Shown here one piece after another: positions 42,921-52,589 of a stretch of 64,000 nt of DNA. Every line of letters begins with the position of its first letter. The stretch's first letter is position 1. The DNA comes from Chondrinema litorale (GTDB taxonomy: Bacteria; Bacteroidota; Bacteroidia; Cytophagales; Flammeovirgaceae). The stretch is taken from assembly GCF_026250525.1 (NCBI RefSeq), contig NZ_CP111045.1, positions 62,001 through 126,000 on the forward strand. The letters run 5' to 3'. The translations under genes and the position numbers were made by a program. A model generated the notes under the pieces. The model did not search any database and had not been told where the DNA came from. It saw only the letters and a list, made by a program, of their open reading frames with translations.

Positions 42921-43880
42921 TTATCTCAACCACAACATCCTTTCCTTCCAATCATCAAGATAAGCTTTGCGCCATTTATTGACCGTCTTGGCTCCGGCTT
43001 TGTCATTTTCAATCAAAGATGCATCTGGGTTATCCGTCCAGTAATTTGGTCCATGATCTTTTTTGATGAATGCACCACCCCAACTTTCACTTTCGGGATC
43101 AGCAGGGTTTCCATGAAGCATGTATAAAACTGCGGGTGTATCACCCATTTTTATATCTTTCTTCTTTTCCCAAAACAGCTTGCCCATTGCACCATAGTCT
43201 TTAACATGTTTTTCAATAAAACTTAAGTTTCCATAATCATCGGTTTGGTTACCTCCCATATACATCCCTCTAAAAGTAGTGTTATTTTCAATCCACCAAA
43301 GGTCTGGATGCTGCTCGAATAAATAGTTTTGAGAAAGCGAATCGAGTCGGGTATTCCACGAACCAATGGAATAAACTCTTATTTTTTCTTTGATATTGGG
43401 TGCTTTGTGTACTGCTTGAGCGACATCAGTAATCGAACCCCATACGAGAATGTACAATGGTCTTTCGTCTTTTCTTTGTGCCTTTTTAATTATCCATTCG
43501 GCACCATCGCTTAATTCTTGAGGTACTAATCCAGCTTGTGCATCTGTAGCGCCTTGTTTGGTGAGCTTTAGCAATTTACTAGGCTTTGGGAAAGCTCCAT
43601 GTTGTTTCAGTTTAGGATAATCTAGAGAATATGCTGCAATGGCTTCTTTTATATGCTTGGCTCTGCCTTCTTTGGGCGGCGAACTAATTAATCCCTCAAT
43701 ATCAAACATATCGGCATACAATAGAAAATGCACCATCGACTGAAAATCGTCTGGATCATCGCCACCAATGTCTGTAGAAACAATTACCCTCGGTAAATCC
43801 TGTGCATAAGTATAATTTGTATGAAAAAAGAATCCGACTAGTAGAATAATCAAATACTGGTAACAATGTGTTTTGTTCAT
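42921..43880 (-). CDS. DUF1593/nucleoside-hydrolase-like secreted protein
   Basis: 319 residues with a signal peptide ending about TYAQ (residue 27). The Ca-binding motif DIGGDDPDDFQSMVHFLL (about 37-54) is the nucleoside-hydrolase DxDxxxDD signature, and YILVWGSITDVAQAVHKAP and NTRLDSLSQNYLFEQHPDLWWIENN match the DUF1593 family. Members may act on ribosides or on glycans. Nothing around it shows which. It is 190 bases from the divergent antiporter gene. Confidence 0.85.
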   Translation of the reverse strand: MNKTHCYQYLIILLVGFFFHTNYTYAQDLPRVIVSTDIGGDDPDDFQSMVHFLLYADMFDIEGLISSPPKEGRAKHIKEAIAAYSLDYPKLKQHGAFPKPSKLLKLTKQGATDAQAGLVPQELSDGAEWIIKKAQRKDERPLYILVWGSITDVAQAVHKAPNIKEKIRVYSIGSWNTRLDSLSQNYLFEQHPDLWWIENNTTFRGMYMGGNQTDDYGNLSFIEKHVKDYGAMGKLFWEKKKDIKMGDTPAVLYMLHGNPADPESESWGGAFIKKDHGPNYWTDNPDASLIENDKAGAKTVNKWRKAYLDDWKERMLWLR

Positions 43881-44070
43881 ATTTCAAATTAAAAAATGCC
43901 AAGAGGCTTTGCAATAGGTACTGTCCTGCTTAATGTTTTAAATATCGATTGAAACAGAAGAGAATCTCCTTTTTTGACTTTTAGCTGTTACATTTGCAAG
44001 CGAGTTTATCGCTGTACTTGCAGCCACCGTGATTGTTAATTTAACTAATACCTAAGCACTTTTTAATCTT

Positions 44071-45324
44071 ATGGGGATTTTCACTATCGTTAGTATTCTT
44101 ACTGTTCTTTCTGCCATCTTTGCTTTTATCAATACCCGTTTTCTTAAACTTCCATTTACCATTGGTCTCATGATTATGGCCATTGCACTTACTTTCGCAG
44201 TGTTGGCTTTGGGAGCAGTTAATCCAGTAATTTTAGAAGATTCCAAAGCGCTTATCCAAAGCATCGATTTCGAAACCATCTTACTAGATGTAATGCTGAG
44301 TTTTCTCCTTTTTGCAGGTGCATTGCATACTAAATTAGATGTATTAAGAAGTTACAAAGCCCCCATTGCTTTATTTTCTACTCTTGGCGTACTGCTATCA
44401 ACTTTTTTAGTGGGAGGGATGATGTACTTCCTTACCAACTCACTTGGTCATCAGGTAGACTTTATTTATTGTTTATTGTTTGGAGCGCTCATTTCTCCTA
44501 CAGACCCAATTGCAGTTTTAGGTATTTTAAAAGAAGCCAAAGCACCTAAAAAGTTAGAAATTAAAATTGTAGGTGAATCTCTTTTTAATGATGGCGTTGG
44601 TGTGGTTGTGTTTCTCGTAATATTCAATATGGCGTCTAAAGGCATAGATGCTATTTCTTTTACAGATGTGGTCTTGTTATTTGCAGAAGAAGTCGGTGGT
44701 GGTATTGTATTAGGTTTAATACTAGGCTGGGTAGGTTTTCAGTTGATGCGAATTATCGACCATTATGAAACTGAAGTGATGATTACTTTGGCGCTGGTAA
44801 TGGGTGGATATAGTTTGGCAAGTTTTCTACATTTTTCAGGGCCTTTGGCGATTGTTGTTGCTGGTTTGTTTATTGGAAACTGGTCACCCCAAGCAGCATG
44901 GTCAGATACTACGCAAAACTACGTGGATAAATTTTGGGAATTGGTAGATGTGTTTTTAAACGCCATTCTTTTTGTGTTAATCGGTTTCGAATTGCTCATT
45001 ATCACCATAGACACCGAATATATATTGTTTGGTTTGTTGGCAATTCCTGTTTCTTTGGTAGCCCGTTATTTGGCTTTGGCTGGTCCTATTGCCGTATTTG
45101 ATAAGAAGCTAGATTTTATTCCTAAAACCAATATGATTATGACTTGGGGAGGTATTCGAGGTGGAATATCTATTGCTTTGGCACTTTCACTGGAACCTCA
45201 AATGCAAAGAGATTTCTTTCTTACCATTACATATACTATTGTAGTATTCTCCATCATCGGGCAAGGATTGACTTTAGGCAGACTAGTAAAAAGTGTATTG
45301 AATAAGAATAACATAGAAGTATAA
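44071..45324 (+). CDS. CPA1-type Na+/H+ antiporter
   Basis: 417 residues, about 12 membrane helices. The ion-binding motifs are GALISPTDPIAVLGIL and GESLFNDGVGVVVFLVIF (ND as in NhaP-type exchangers). The last part has TWGGIRGGISIALALSLE. It exchanges cytoplasmic sodium (or potassium) for protons and helps keep pH and salt balance, in line with a marine habitat. Length agrees with NhaP-type proteins without the long cytoplasmic tail. No cotranscribed partner apparent. Confidence 0.95.
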   Translation: MGIFTIVSILTVLSAIFAFINTRFLKLPFTIGLMIMAIALTFAVLALGAVNPVILEDSKALIQSIDFETILLDVMLSFLLFAGALHTKLDVLRSYKAPIALFSTLGVLLSTFLVGGMMYFLTNSLGHQVDFIYCLLFGALISPTDPIAVLGILKEAKAPKKLEIKIVGESLFNDGVGVVVFLVIFNMASKGIDAISFTDVVLLFAEEVGGGIVLGLILGWVGFQLMRIIDHYETEVMITLALVMGGYSLASFLHFSGPLAIVVAGLFIGNWSPQAAWSDTTQNYVDKFWELVDVFLNAILFVLIGFELLIITIDTEYILFGLLAIPVSLVARYLALAGPIAVFDKKLDFIPKTNMIMTWGGIRGGISIALALSLEPQMQRDFFLTITYTIVVFSIIGQGLTLGRLVKSVLNKNNIEV

Positions 45325-45396
45325 CTTCTACCTTTTGATTTTATTTATTTTGTCGAAAAATGTTATATTCAGTTATAAATAACCGATAAAGTAAAT

Positions 45397-45966
45397 ATGG
45401 CAAAAACTAACCCGGCATCAGGTGAAGAAACCATGATAGCCAATTTGGAGAAAAACACAGGAAAATCGTTGACTGAGTGGATTGATATTGTTCAGTCTAA
45501 GCAGTTTAGTAAACATGGTGAAATATTAAAGTTTTTGAAAACAGAACACCAGTTTACACATGGTTTTGCAAATATGGTAGCACTAAAAGCCAGAAAAGCA
45601 GATGCTGGCTCTGCTGCTAATACAGAAGATTTAGTAACTGCGCAATACAAAGACAAGGAGCTACTCAAAGAAATTTATGATGTGCTTATACAAACAATTT
45701 CTGGCTTTGGAGATGATGTTGAAATAGCTCCAAAAAAAGCATATGTGAGCATACGAAGAAAAAAGCAATTTGCCATGTTGCAGCCTGCTACCAAGACTCG
45801 TTTCGAAATTAGCTTAAACTTAAAAGATCAAGTCCCACAAGGTATGCTAGAAGCAATAACTAAAGCCAATGCCATGTGCAGCCACGTAATTAAAATAACT
45901 TCTAAAGGTGAGGTAAACGAAGAAGTAGTAAGCTGGTTAAGAGTAGCTTATGAAAAGGCAGGTTAA
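45397..45966 (+). CDS. DUF4287/DUF5655 domain protein
   Basis: 189 residues, cytoplasmic. N-terminal DUF4287 (about 9-65, MIANLEKNTGKSLTEWIDIVQSK...HGFANMVALKAR) is joined to a C-terminal DUF5655 (about 85-189, KKAYVSIRRKKQFAMLQPATKTRFEISLNLK). This pairing is common in bacteria. The DUF5655 part resembles a nucleic-acid or transport-like domain of unknown role. Function unknown. It follows the antiporter gene by 72 bases. Confidence 0.85.
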   Translation: MAKTNPASGEETMIANLEKNTGKSLTEWIDIVQSKQFSKHGEILKFLKTEHQFTHGFANMVALKARKADAGSAANTEDLVTAQYKDKELLKEIYDVLIQTISGFGDDVEIAPKKAYVSIRRKKQFAMLQPATKTRFEISLNLKDQVPQGMLEAITKANAMCSHVIKITSKGEVNEEVVSWLRVAYEKAG

Positions 45967-46403
45967 TTATCTCTATTTTTAATTGATTTCGCTTAACTAA
46001 AACTCGAATTAAAACTGACGATAATCAGGTAGCTGTATGACTGTTTATATGATTATTGTGGTATTGACAAGGTACTTTTATATCATAATCTGATACACAA
46101 TACCAACCGGGTAGATTAAAAAAATTGTGTGAATAGATACAGTCTAAATTAAAGTAAAAGAGTTACATAGGATTGTTAAAATTAAGATAAACTTTTAGAC
46201 TGTAACAAGTTTGTGATTTCAAATATTGTTTTATCATGAATTGTCTGTTGAAATTGTTTTGTATCTGGAAGTGAGTAAGTTATGTGCAGTTGAAATTCCG
46301 GTTTTTATTAGACACTATTTGAAAAATTGATCAAAAATCGCATAAGAGATCACTCACTTGTGGGCATGGTATTAAGTGATTAGATTAAAGAGAGGGAGTT
46401 GGT
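45967..46403. repeat. intergenic with a degenerate repeat half-hairpin
   Basis: No gene. GTACTTTTATATCA at 46072-46085 equals the 5' arm plus loop start of the hairpin at 41462 and then diverges. Outer arms GGTATTG (46060-46066) and CAATACC (46098-46104) flank it. The rest is AT-rich. Confidence 0.4.
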
Positions 46404-46430
46404 AAAAGCAGCTCTTTTAGAGCTGCTTTT
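46404..46430 (-). terminator. strong intrinsic terminator
   Basis: Perfect 12-pair stem AAAAGCAGCTCT / AGAGCTGCTTTT with loop TTT, 18 bases beyond the BNR-protein stop (convergent neighbourhood). Confidence 0.9.
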
Positions 46431-46448
46431 AAACACTCCATTTATTTT

Positions 46449-49400
46449 TTACCTTCCTGAAGTATTTTCAGACTCATCGGTATTCACCATAATAAAATCA
46501 AGTGAATTGTCTTTGATCATCTTATTAATTTCACCAACACTTTCATCTACAGTCTTCTTGTAATCTGCGAGTTCTTTATCTATTTGCTCACTTACTTCTT
46601 TTTTGTAAGCAATACCTTGATCAGAAGGTCTAAAATCGCCAGCAGACTCATGTGTAGCTAAAAATGCAAGCCTATTGTTAAGCTTAATCCCAAAGTTTAA
46701 AGGGTCTTGATAAGCCTGATTGCGGGTTTCATGAATGTTATTTTCAATTACAGTTAGGTCTTTTTTCAATTTTTCTGCTTTTGAAATAATCTCTTGATAA
46801 GCCGCTTCATCTCCCAGTTTCTCTTTCAAGTAATCAATGTCTTTTTTAATTTTTCTAATATCAATTACTGTCTGATGTGCTTCTGAAAGTTTATCTCTTA
46901 CTTCAATTAAGAAATCAAACTGAGCTTGCAAATCATCTTGTGTGCTTTTAATTCTTGGGTCAATTAAGATTTTAAAGTCCTGTTCAACAGATTCTCCATT
47001 TACAGTTAATTTTGCTTTGTAGTTACCTGGTATAGCTATAGGACCTTTGGTGTTAGAAGAATACAAAATCAAACCCGGAAATGACACCGCATCTGGATAG
47101 TGCATATCCCAAAGGAATAGATTCATGCCTTGGTTTACTGCCAGTTTTTCTTTCGGATTTTTTGCTTTGTAATCAAAAGTCTTAATTACTTTTCCATTCG
47201 GTTCTGTAACCTCCAAAGAAGCAGTAAAAGTGCTATCTGGTTTGTCTTTCAAATAGAAATACATCATTACACCATCAGGGTGGTTTTTGCCTTCCAGTTT
47301 CATGTTGCCTCTGCCATTGGCAGTTCTCATTCTGTAACTATCCTTTGGTTTGTAGAGGTGAAAATCGCTCTTTGCTACTGTTTCACTTAGTTGATGCAAA
47401 GGAGTAAGGTCGTCGATAATCCAGAAGCTTCTACCTTGTGTAGCAACGATTAAGTTATTGTCTTTAAACTTTAAATCAGTAATTGAAACAATCGGCAAGT
47501 TTAACTGGAAAGGTTTCCAACTAGCACCATCATCAAATGAGATATACATGCCGTATTCTGTACCAGCGTATAACAAACCTTCTTTTTTAGGGTCTGCACG
47601 AACTACTCTTGTAAAATCCTTGGCATCGATTCCACTAGTAATTTTTGTCCAAGTTTGTCCATAATCTGAGGTTTTGTAAAGATATGGAGTGAAATCGCCA
47701 CTTTTATACATGGTTCCTGCAATATAAGCGCTACCCGGATTAGTTGGATGCGGATCTATTGAGTTCCACATAATCCACTTTGGAGCCTCAGGAGGAGTTA
47801 CATTTTTCCAGTTTTTGCCACCATCTTTAGTAAGGTGTAACAGTCCATCATCTGAACCAGTCCATAAAACACCTTTCTCATGCGGGCTTTCCATAATGGT
47901 GAAAATGTTTGCATAGAACTCAACACCAGTGTTGTCTTGTGTAATAGGTCCACCAGAAGACTTTAAAGTGGTAGAATCGTTTCTGGTAAGGTCTGGGCTT
48001 ATGGTTTCCCATGTTTGGCCTTCATTAGTGGTGACATGTACATGGTTAGAAAATGCATATAATTTCTCTGGTTCGTGTTTAGAAAACATAATTGGAAAAT
48101 TCCAATTGAAACGGTATTTCATTACTTCAACACCAGAACCGGCAGGGTTTAGTGGCCATACATTGATGTATCTACGCTGTTGGGTTTCGTGATCGAAGCG
48201 ATAGAGGTAACCTTTGTAATTTCCTCCGTAAACAATATTATCGTTTTTAGGATCAACAGCATGCCAAGCACTCTCACCACCGGCAGTTATTTCCCAGTCT
48301 CTTTCGCTAATGCTATTGCCAGCAGTTCTGTGGTAGATTCTCACAGAAGTATTATCTTGTTGAGCACTGTAAATTCTATAAGGGAAACTGTTGTCTGTTT
48401 CGATGCGATAGAACTGTGCAGTAGGTTGGTTGTAATAAGTAGACCAGTTTTCACCCGCATCGTTTGAAACTTGCGCTCCGCCATCATCACCAATTATCAT
48501 TCTTTGGTTGTTGTAAGGATCGATCCATAAATCGTGGTGGTCGCCATGAGGTGCATTGTGCAAGTTGAAATTCTCACCGCCATCTTTAGAAACAGCATAA
48601 GAAACGTTCATTACATAAACCATGTCTTCGTTTTGTGAGTCTGCATAAATTCTGGTATAATACCAAGCACGCGATCTTAGAGCGCGGTTTTCATTAATCT
48701 TCTTCCAAGTTTTACCAGCATCATCTGAACGGAAAACACCACCATCGTTTGCTTCAATTAAAGCCCAAACTCTTTTAGGATTTACTGGTGAAACAGTTAC
48801 ACCAATAATTCCTCTTGGTGAGGCTGGCATATTAGGCAGATCGGTAAGTTTTTTCCAAGTTTTACCTGCATCGGTACTTTTCCAAAGGTCAGAACCAGGA
48901 CCACCGCTAGAAAAGCTGTAAGGTGTTCTGCGTACATTCCAAGTACTGGCATAAATTACTCTTGGATTTCCCGGTTCTAAAATTAGATCAACTGCTCCGG
49001 CATCTTCGTTGGCAAACAAGACTTTTTCCCAACTTGTACCACCATTAGTTGTTTTAAAAACACCTCTTTCTTCAGAGGGCTTCCATAAATCGCCCATGGC
49101 AGCTACATATACAATGTCTGGGTCTTTTGGGTGTACTCTTACTCTGCCAATGTGCATAGTGTTTTCTAAACCGATAAATGCCCAAGTTTCGCCAGCATCA
49201 GTAGATTTCCAAACTCCAAAGTTAGAAGACACATTACCACGTACAGTTTTTTCACCCAAGCCAACATAAATAACATTGGGGTCAGAAGGAGCAATGGCAA
49301 TTGAGCCAACAGAGCCACCAAAGAAACCATCTGAAATGTTTTGGTAGGTATTTCCGCCATCCATCGATTTCCAAACACCTCCACCAACAGAACCAAAATA

Positions 49401-49625
49401 GTAGACATTAGGGTCACCCGGAACTCCGGCAACGGTACAAGATCGACCTCCCCTAAATGGCCCGATTAAGCGATACTCTATTTTGCTGTAGAGCTTTTCA
49501 TCGTAGCTAAGTAATTCTTCTGCGGTAGCTGATTTTCTTTTTTTTTGTGCAAATATTGCCGGGGTAAAAGCAAAGGCACAGAAAACCACCAAGCAGATTA
49601 ATTTTTGTAATCTGTAAATTCTCAT
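46449..49625 (-). CDS. large secreted VPS10/BNR-repeat beta-propeller protein
   Basis: 1058 residues with signal peptide to about residue 27 (AIFAQ). Two tandem beta-propellers: repeated Asp-box motifs such as SMDGGNTYQNISDG, STDAGETWAFIG, STDAGKTWKKL, SDDAGKTWKKIN, TKDGGKNWKNV and SFDDGASWKPF. The C-terminal third has Ig-like and coiled-coil parts. This layout is the common VPS10-like 'glycosyl hydrolase' of Bacteroidetes, but no hydrolase active site is visible. Probably a surface or periplasmic binding or peptidase-associated protein. Own terminator; no close neighbour. Confidence 0.85.
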   Translation of the reverse strand: MRIYRLQKLICLVVFCAFAFTPAIFAQKKRKSATAEELLSYDEKLYSKIEYRLIGPFRGGRSCTVAGVPGDPNVYYFGSVGGGVWKSMDGGNTYQNISDGFFGGSVGSIAIAPSDPNVIYVGLGEKTVRGNVSSNFGVWKSTDAGETWAFIGLENTMHIGRVRVHPKDPDIVYVAAMGDLWKPSEERGVFKTTNGGTSWEKVLFANEDAGAVDLILEPGNPRVIYASTWNVRRTPYSFSSGGPGSDLWKSTDAGKTWKKLTDLPNMPASPRGIIGVTVSPVNPKRVWALIEANDGGVFRSDDAGKTWKKINENRALRSRAWYYTRIYADSQNEDMVYVMNVSYAVSKDGGENFNLHNAPHGDHHDLWIDPYNNQRMIIGDDGGAQVSNDAGENWSTYYNQPTAQFYRIETDNSFPYRIYSAQQDNTSVRIYHRTAGNSISERDWEITAGGESAWHAVDPKNDNIVYGGNYKGYLYRFDHETQQRRYINVWPLNPAGSGVEVMKYRFNWNFPIMFSKHEPEKLYAFSNHVHVTTNEGQTWETISPDLTRNDSTTLKSSGGPITQDNTGVEFYANIFTIMESPHEKGVLWTGSDDGLLHLTKDGGKNWKNVTPPEAPKWIMWNSIDPHPTNPGSAYIAGTMYKSGDFTPYLYKTSDYGQTWTKITSGIDAKDFTRVVRADPKKEGLLYAGTEYGMYISFDDGASWKPFQLNLPIVSITDLKFKDNNLIVATQGRSFWIIDDLTPLHQLSETVAKSDFHLYKPKDSYRMRTANGRGNMKLEGKNHPDGVMMYFYLKDKPDSTFTASLEVTEPNGKVIKTFDYKAKNPKEKLAVNQGMNLFLWDMHYPDAVSFPGLILYSSNTKGPIAIPGNYKAKLTVNGESVEQDFKILIDPRIKSTQDDLQAQFDFLIEVRDKLSEAHQTVIDIRKIKKDIDYLKEKLGDEAAYQEIISKAEKLKKDLTVIENNIHETRNQAYQDPLNFGIKLNNRLAFLATHESAGDFRPSDQGIAYKKEVSEQIDKELADYKKTVDESVGEINKMIKDNSLDFIMVNTDESENTSGR

Positions 49626-49740
49626 AGTGTGATTGTTGTGTTAATTTGTGTTCTTAAATATAATAATTACAATACACTAATAGATTGGAAATGAGTAATT
49701 TGGAACTATTAAAAGAAAGGCTTTAGATAATATAAACAAA

Positions 49741-49770
49741 AAGAGGTACAAAATAGTCTTTGTACCTCTT
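49741..49770 (-). terminator. strong intrinsic terminator of the surface-protein operon
   Basis: Perfect 12-pair stem AAGAGGTACAAA / TTTGTACCTCTT, loop ATAGTC, followed by Ts on the minus strand. Confidence 0.9.
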
Positions 49771-49798
49771 AGGTTAAGTGCTATGTTTATTTTAAGTG

Positions 49799-52588
49799 TT
49801 AATCGATCATCAATTTAACATTTTTTCTGATCAATTTACCATCACTTTCTAAAACAATTTGCATGGCATACATACCACGACTTAAATTATCAAAAATGCC
49901 GTTATCATTAAGCTCAATTAGTTGATATCCGGCAGATAAATTATCCATATTAATTTGTCCGCTTAATCTACCAGAAAGATCATATAGATTGATGCTGATA
50001 TTACTTTCTTGCGTATCTGTTGGCAACGAAAGAGGAATGTATAATTGGTTGGCTGTAGGGTTTGGGTAGACAGCACCAATTACTGGTTCAAGCAAGTTTA
50101 GCTTTTCACTATCACCATAGATCACTTTAAATTGCTGACTCTGTTTTGCATTAAAGGCATAAGTATTTTGATTACGCATGTTAATTACGAAGCCGTTTGC
50201 TTCATCGAGTAGATAGAGGTTTTTATCATTTTCTCCAAAGTAATCATTTTCCCAAGAGAATGTAACCAGATCATCACTTGGTGCAGGATTGACCTCAAAA
50301 CTCCACTCATAATTTTCTGCTTTTGGTACTATGTCTTTTGAAAAATAAGGATAGAAATACTCTTGATGATTAAAGTAAAAATCTGATGCATTGGCAATTT
50401 TTGGTGGAAGCATTGCATCCATGGCATCTTTACTCTCATTGGCATTTAAGCTCATACCAAAACCACCTGTAGTTGTAATTCCAGCTTGGCTAGTGAGGTT
50501 TAGTTTTACTTGCCAGTTTTCATTATCTAATGGATTTTTAGTTTCTTTTACACCAGCAATTCTGCCATTAATGCTATTGTCTTTAATTACAGAAATATCA
50601 ACATTTTCAGCGCTTTCAGCAAAATAGATTGCACCTTCGAAAGCATCAAGTATGCCATTAGAGTTTTGATAACCTGTACTGGTATAAACATGGAAGTTTT
50701 CGAGTGAGTTGTCTATTCCATTATCTGAAAGTACATCTTCCCATGAGATGGTAAACAAGTAGGGAGAGGCAATCATGTTCCAACCTTGTTGTAAGCTCAT
50801 TGAGAAAGGATTGTCTTTGGTTGCTGTAACTGTTGTACCTGCACCGCTATTAAAACTCGTTGTATTTTGGGTATAAAGAATGAGATAGCCTCTCCCTAAA
50901 TCGATATTAGAGAAACTATTATATTCTTGATAATCTCCACTTTGAATTCTAAATACCCTCCATTTTGATTTGTCGAATGAGCCCAACTCATCAAAAACAC
51001 TGGTAACAGCTGTTGCATCAAGATCTAGCGGGATTGAAAACAGGTCGTAATCACCCGGTTCATCACCCGGAGTTAAGCCTGGAATGCTTACACCATTTGG
51101 ATAATATATATAAGTATAAGCCACGTTTGAGCTTATGGTATTGCAATCTGCAAAACTAAAAGTATAGTAATACTCTATGCCTATGTCATCTACTGAAGAG
51201 CTAACTTCATATGAATATTGAGTATCATTTAAAGTAGGAGTAAAGGGTCCCAACCAGTCTTCTTGAGAAATTCCTCTGTAGTAAACTCCTGCGGCATCAA
51301 CCAATGAAGGATCGTTTACATTAATTGCTAAAACCGCATTATCACCAGAGTTTACAGGATCTGTACTAATAGGGAAAGTTGAGATACTAAAATCTGAACA
51401 TGTTACAGAAGGATCTTTTACTGTAAACTGGAAACTGAAATCTATTGGAGAAGAGCCTCCACTTACAGTGATTTCAATATTTACATTGCTTCCCGGAGAT
51501 AAACCTATTGGAACTTTCACTTCGATTTTATCGTCACTCCAAGAGACAATGTCAGAAGCTGAAGCAGTTACATCATCGAATCTGATAGTACCATTAGAAT
51601 TACCTAAATATGCTCCAGAAATTGTGATGAGATCACCTTCGTAACCATTATCAGGAGTAATAGAATAGATTATAGGGTCTGTTGAATTGTTTAATGCTGA
51701 GGCAATTGTAAACTCACCAAACGAATTGAAACTACTAGAAGATCGAACTGTTCCCGGTACACTTTCGATATTGATACCACCAATGTTTGTCCATTGTCCG
51801 CCATCTGCTCTGGCAATTCTAACCAAATTGGCATTAAGTACACCATCGTCAGTTCCGACTGGTAATTCTATATAAGCACTTGTTACAGTTTCATCTGAGC
51901 TAATCTCCCAGTATCTGGCTGTGGATACAGATTGCAGTGTGCTTTCAAGCCCATAGCTAGCAGAATTATTATCGTAAACCTGTCCTACATAATAACCATT
52001 AACCGCAATTTGTGTAAAATGTATTCTAGCGGGTTTATAAGTCGTGCCAGTTCCAATAGGAAAATTAAGTGTATGATTAATGGCTGAAGTAGCTCTAATT
52101 CTTAGTGGGCCATCCACATAACTATCTGCACCAGCACCAGAAATTGTTACATCGTGATTAATAGTAAGATCATCATCAGCAATTGTTGTGATGTTACCAG
52201 TGCCTAAGTTAAGGTTGGAGTTTACTAATAAAGGGCCTTCAATATCTACGTCTTGCTCGTTGCTCACAGTTAAAGTGGCAATGGTTCCAGTGCCGTAAAA
52301 ATATTGGTAAGTTGTACCATTAAATATTAGCGCCCCATCCAAATTAATATCACCAGATTCATTGCTAAAATCACCTTCTACAATAATACTATTGGTATTA
52401 TCATCATTAATACTGGCATTATCTGAAATTAATAATTCGGAACTTGAACCTGCTACCCTTAACTTAACAGTTCCTGAAAGGTTGAGCTTGCTGCTGCCAC
52501 TTATATTGACATGCTGCGCATAAGCATTCAGGCAGATTGCCAGCCAAAGTGCAAGAAAAAGTGTAGTTTTTTGAAAAATGAATTTCAT
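49799..52588 (-). CDS. T9SS-exported surface protein with IPT/TIG domain
   Basis: 929 residues from ATG 52588, one base after the upstream stop; an earlier ATG would overlap that gene. Signal peptide to about YAQ (residue 25). An N-terminal low-complexity beta-helix-like region (SGSSKLNLSGTVKLRV, SIIVEGDFSNESGD) is followed by an IPT/TIG domain (ITPDNGYEGDLITISGAYL). The last ~85 residues (GAVYPNPTANQLYIPLSL ... GMYAMQIVLESDGKLIRKNVKLM) are a type A T9SS sorting domain. Last gene of a three-gene operon. Adhesin or surface scaffold likely. Confidence 0.85.
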   Translation of the reverse strand: MKFIFQKTTLFLALWLAICLNAYAQHVNISGSSKLNLSGTVKLRVAGSSSELLISDNASINDDNTNSIIVEGDFSNESGDINLDGALIFNGTTYQYFYGTGTIATLTVSNEQDVDIEGPLLVNSNLNLGTGNITTIADDDLTINHDVTISGAGADSYVDGPLRIRATSAINHTLNFPIGTGTTYKPARIHFTQIAVNGYYVGQVYDNNSASYGLESTLQSVSTARYWEISSDETVTSAYIELPVGTDDGVLNANLVRIARADGGQWTNIGGINIESVPGTVRSSSSFNSFGEFTIASALNNSTDPIIYSITPDNGYEGDLITISGAYLGNSNGTIRFDDVTASASDIVSWSDDKIEVKVPIGLSPGSNVNIEITVSGGSSPIDFSFQFTVKDPSVTCSDFSISTFPISTDPVNSGDNAVLAINVNDPSLVDAAGVYYRGISQEDWLGPFTPTLNDTQYSYEVSSSVDDIGIEYYYTFSFADCNTISSNVAYTYIYYPNGVSIPGLTPGDEPGDYDLFSIPLDLDATAVTSVFDELGSFDKSKWRVFRIQSGDYQEYNSFSNIDLGRGYLILYTQNTTSFNSGAGTTVTATKDNPFSMSLQQGWNMIASPYLFTISWEDVLSDNGIDNSLENFHVYTSTGYQNSNGILDAFEGAIYFAESAENVDISVIKDNSINGRIAGVKETKNPLDNENWQVKLNLTSQAGITTTGGFGMSLNANESKDAMDAMLPPKIANASDFYFNHQEYFYPYFSKDIVPKAENYEWSFEVNPAPSDDLVTFSWENDYFGENDKNLYLLDEANGFVINMRNQNTYAFNAKQSQQFKVIYGDSEKLNLLEPVIGAVYPNPTANQLYIPLSLPTDTQESNISINLYDLSGRLSGQINMDNLSAGYQLIELNDNGIFDNLSRGMYAMQIVLESDGKLIRKNVKLMID

Positions 52589-52589
52589 A

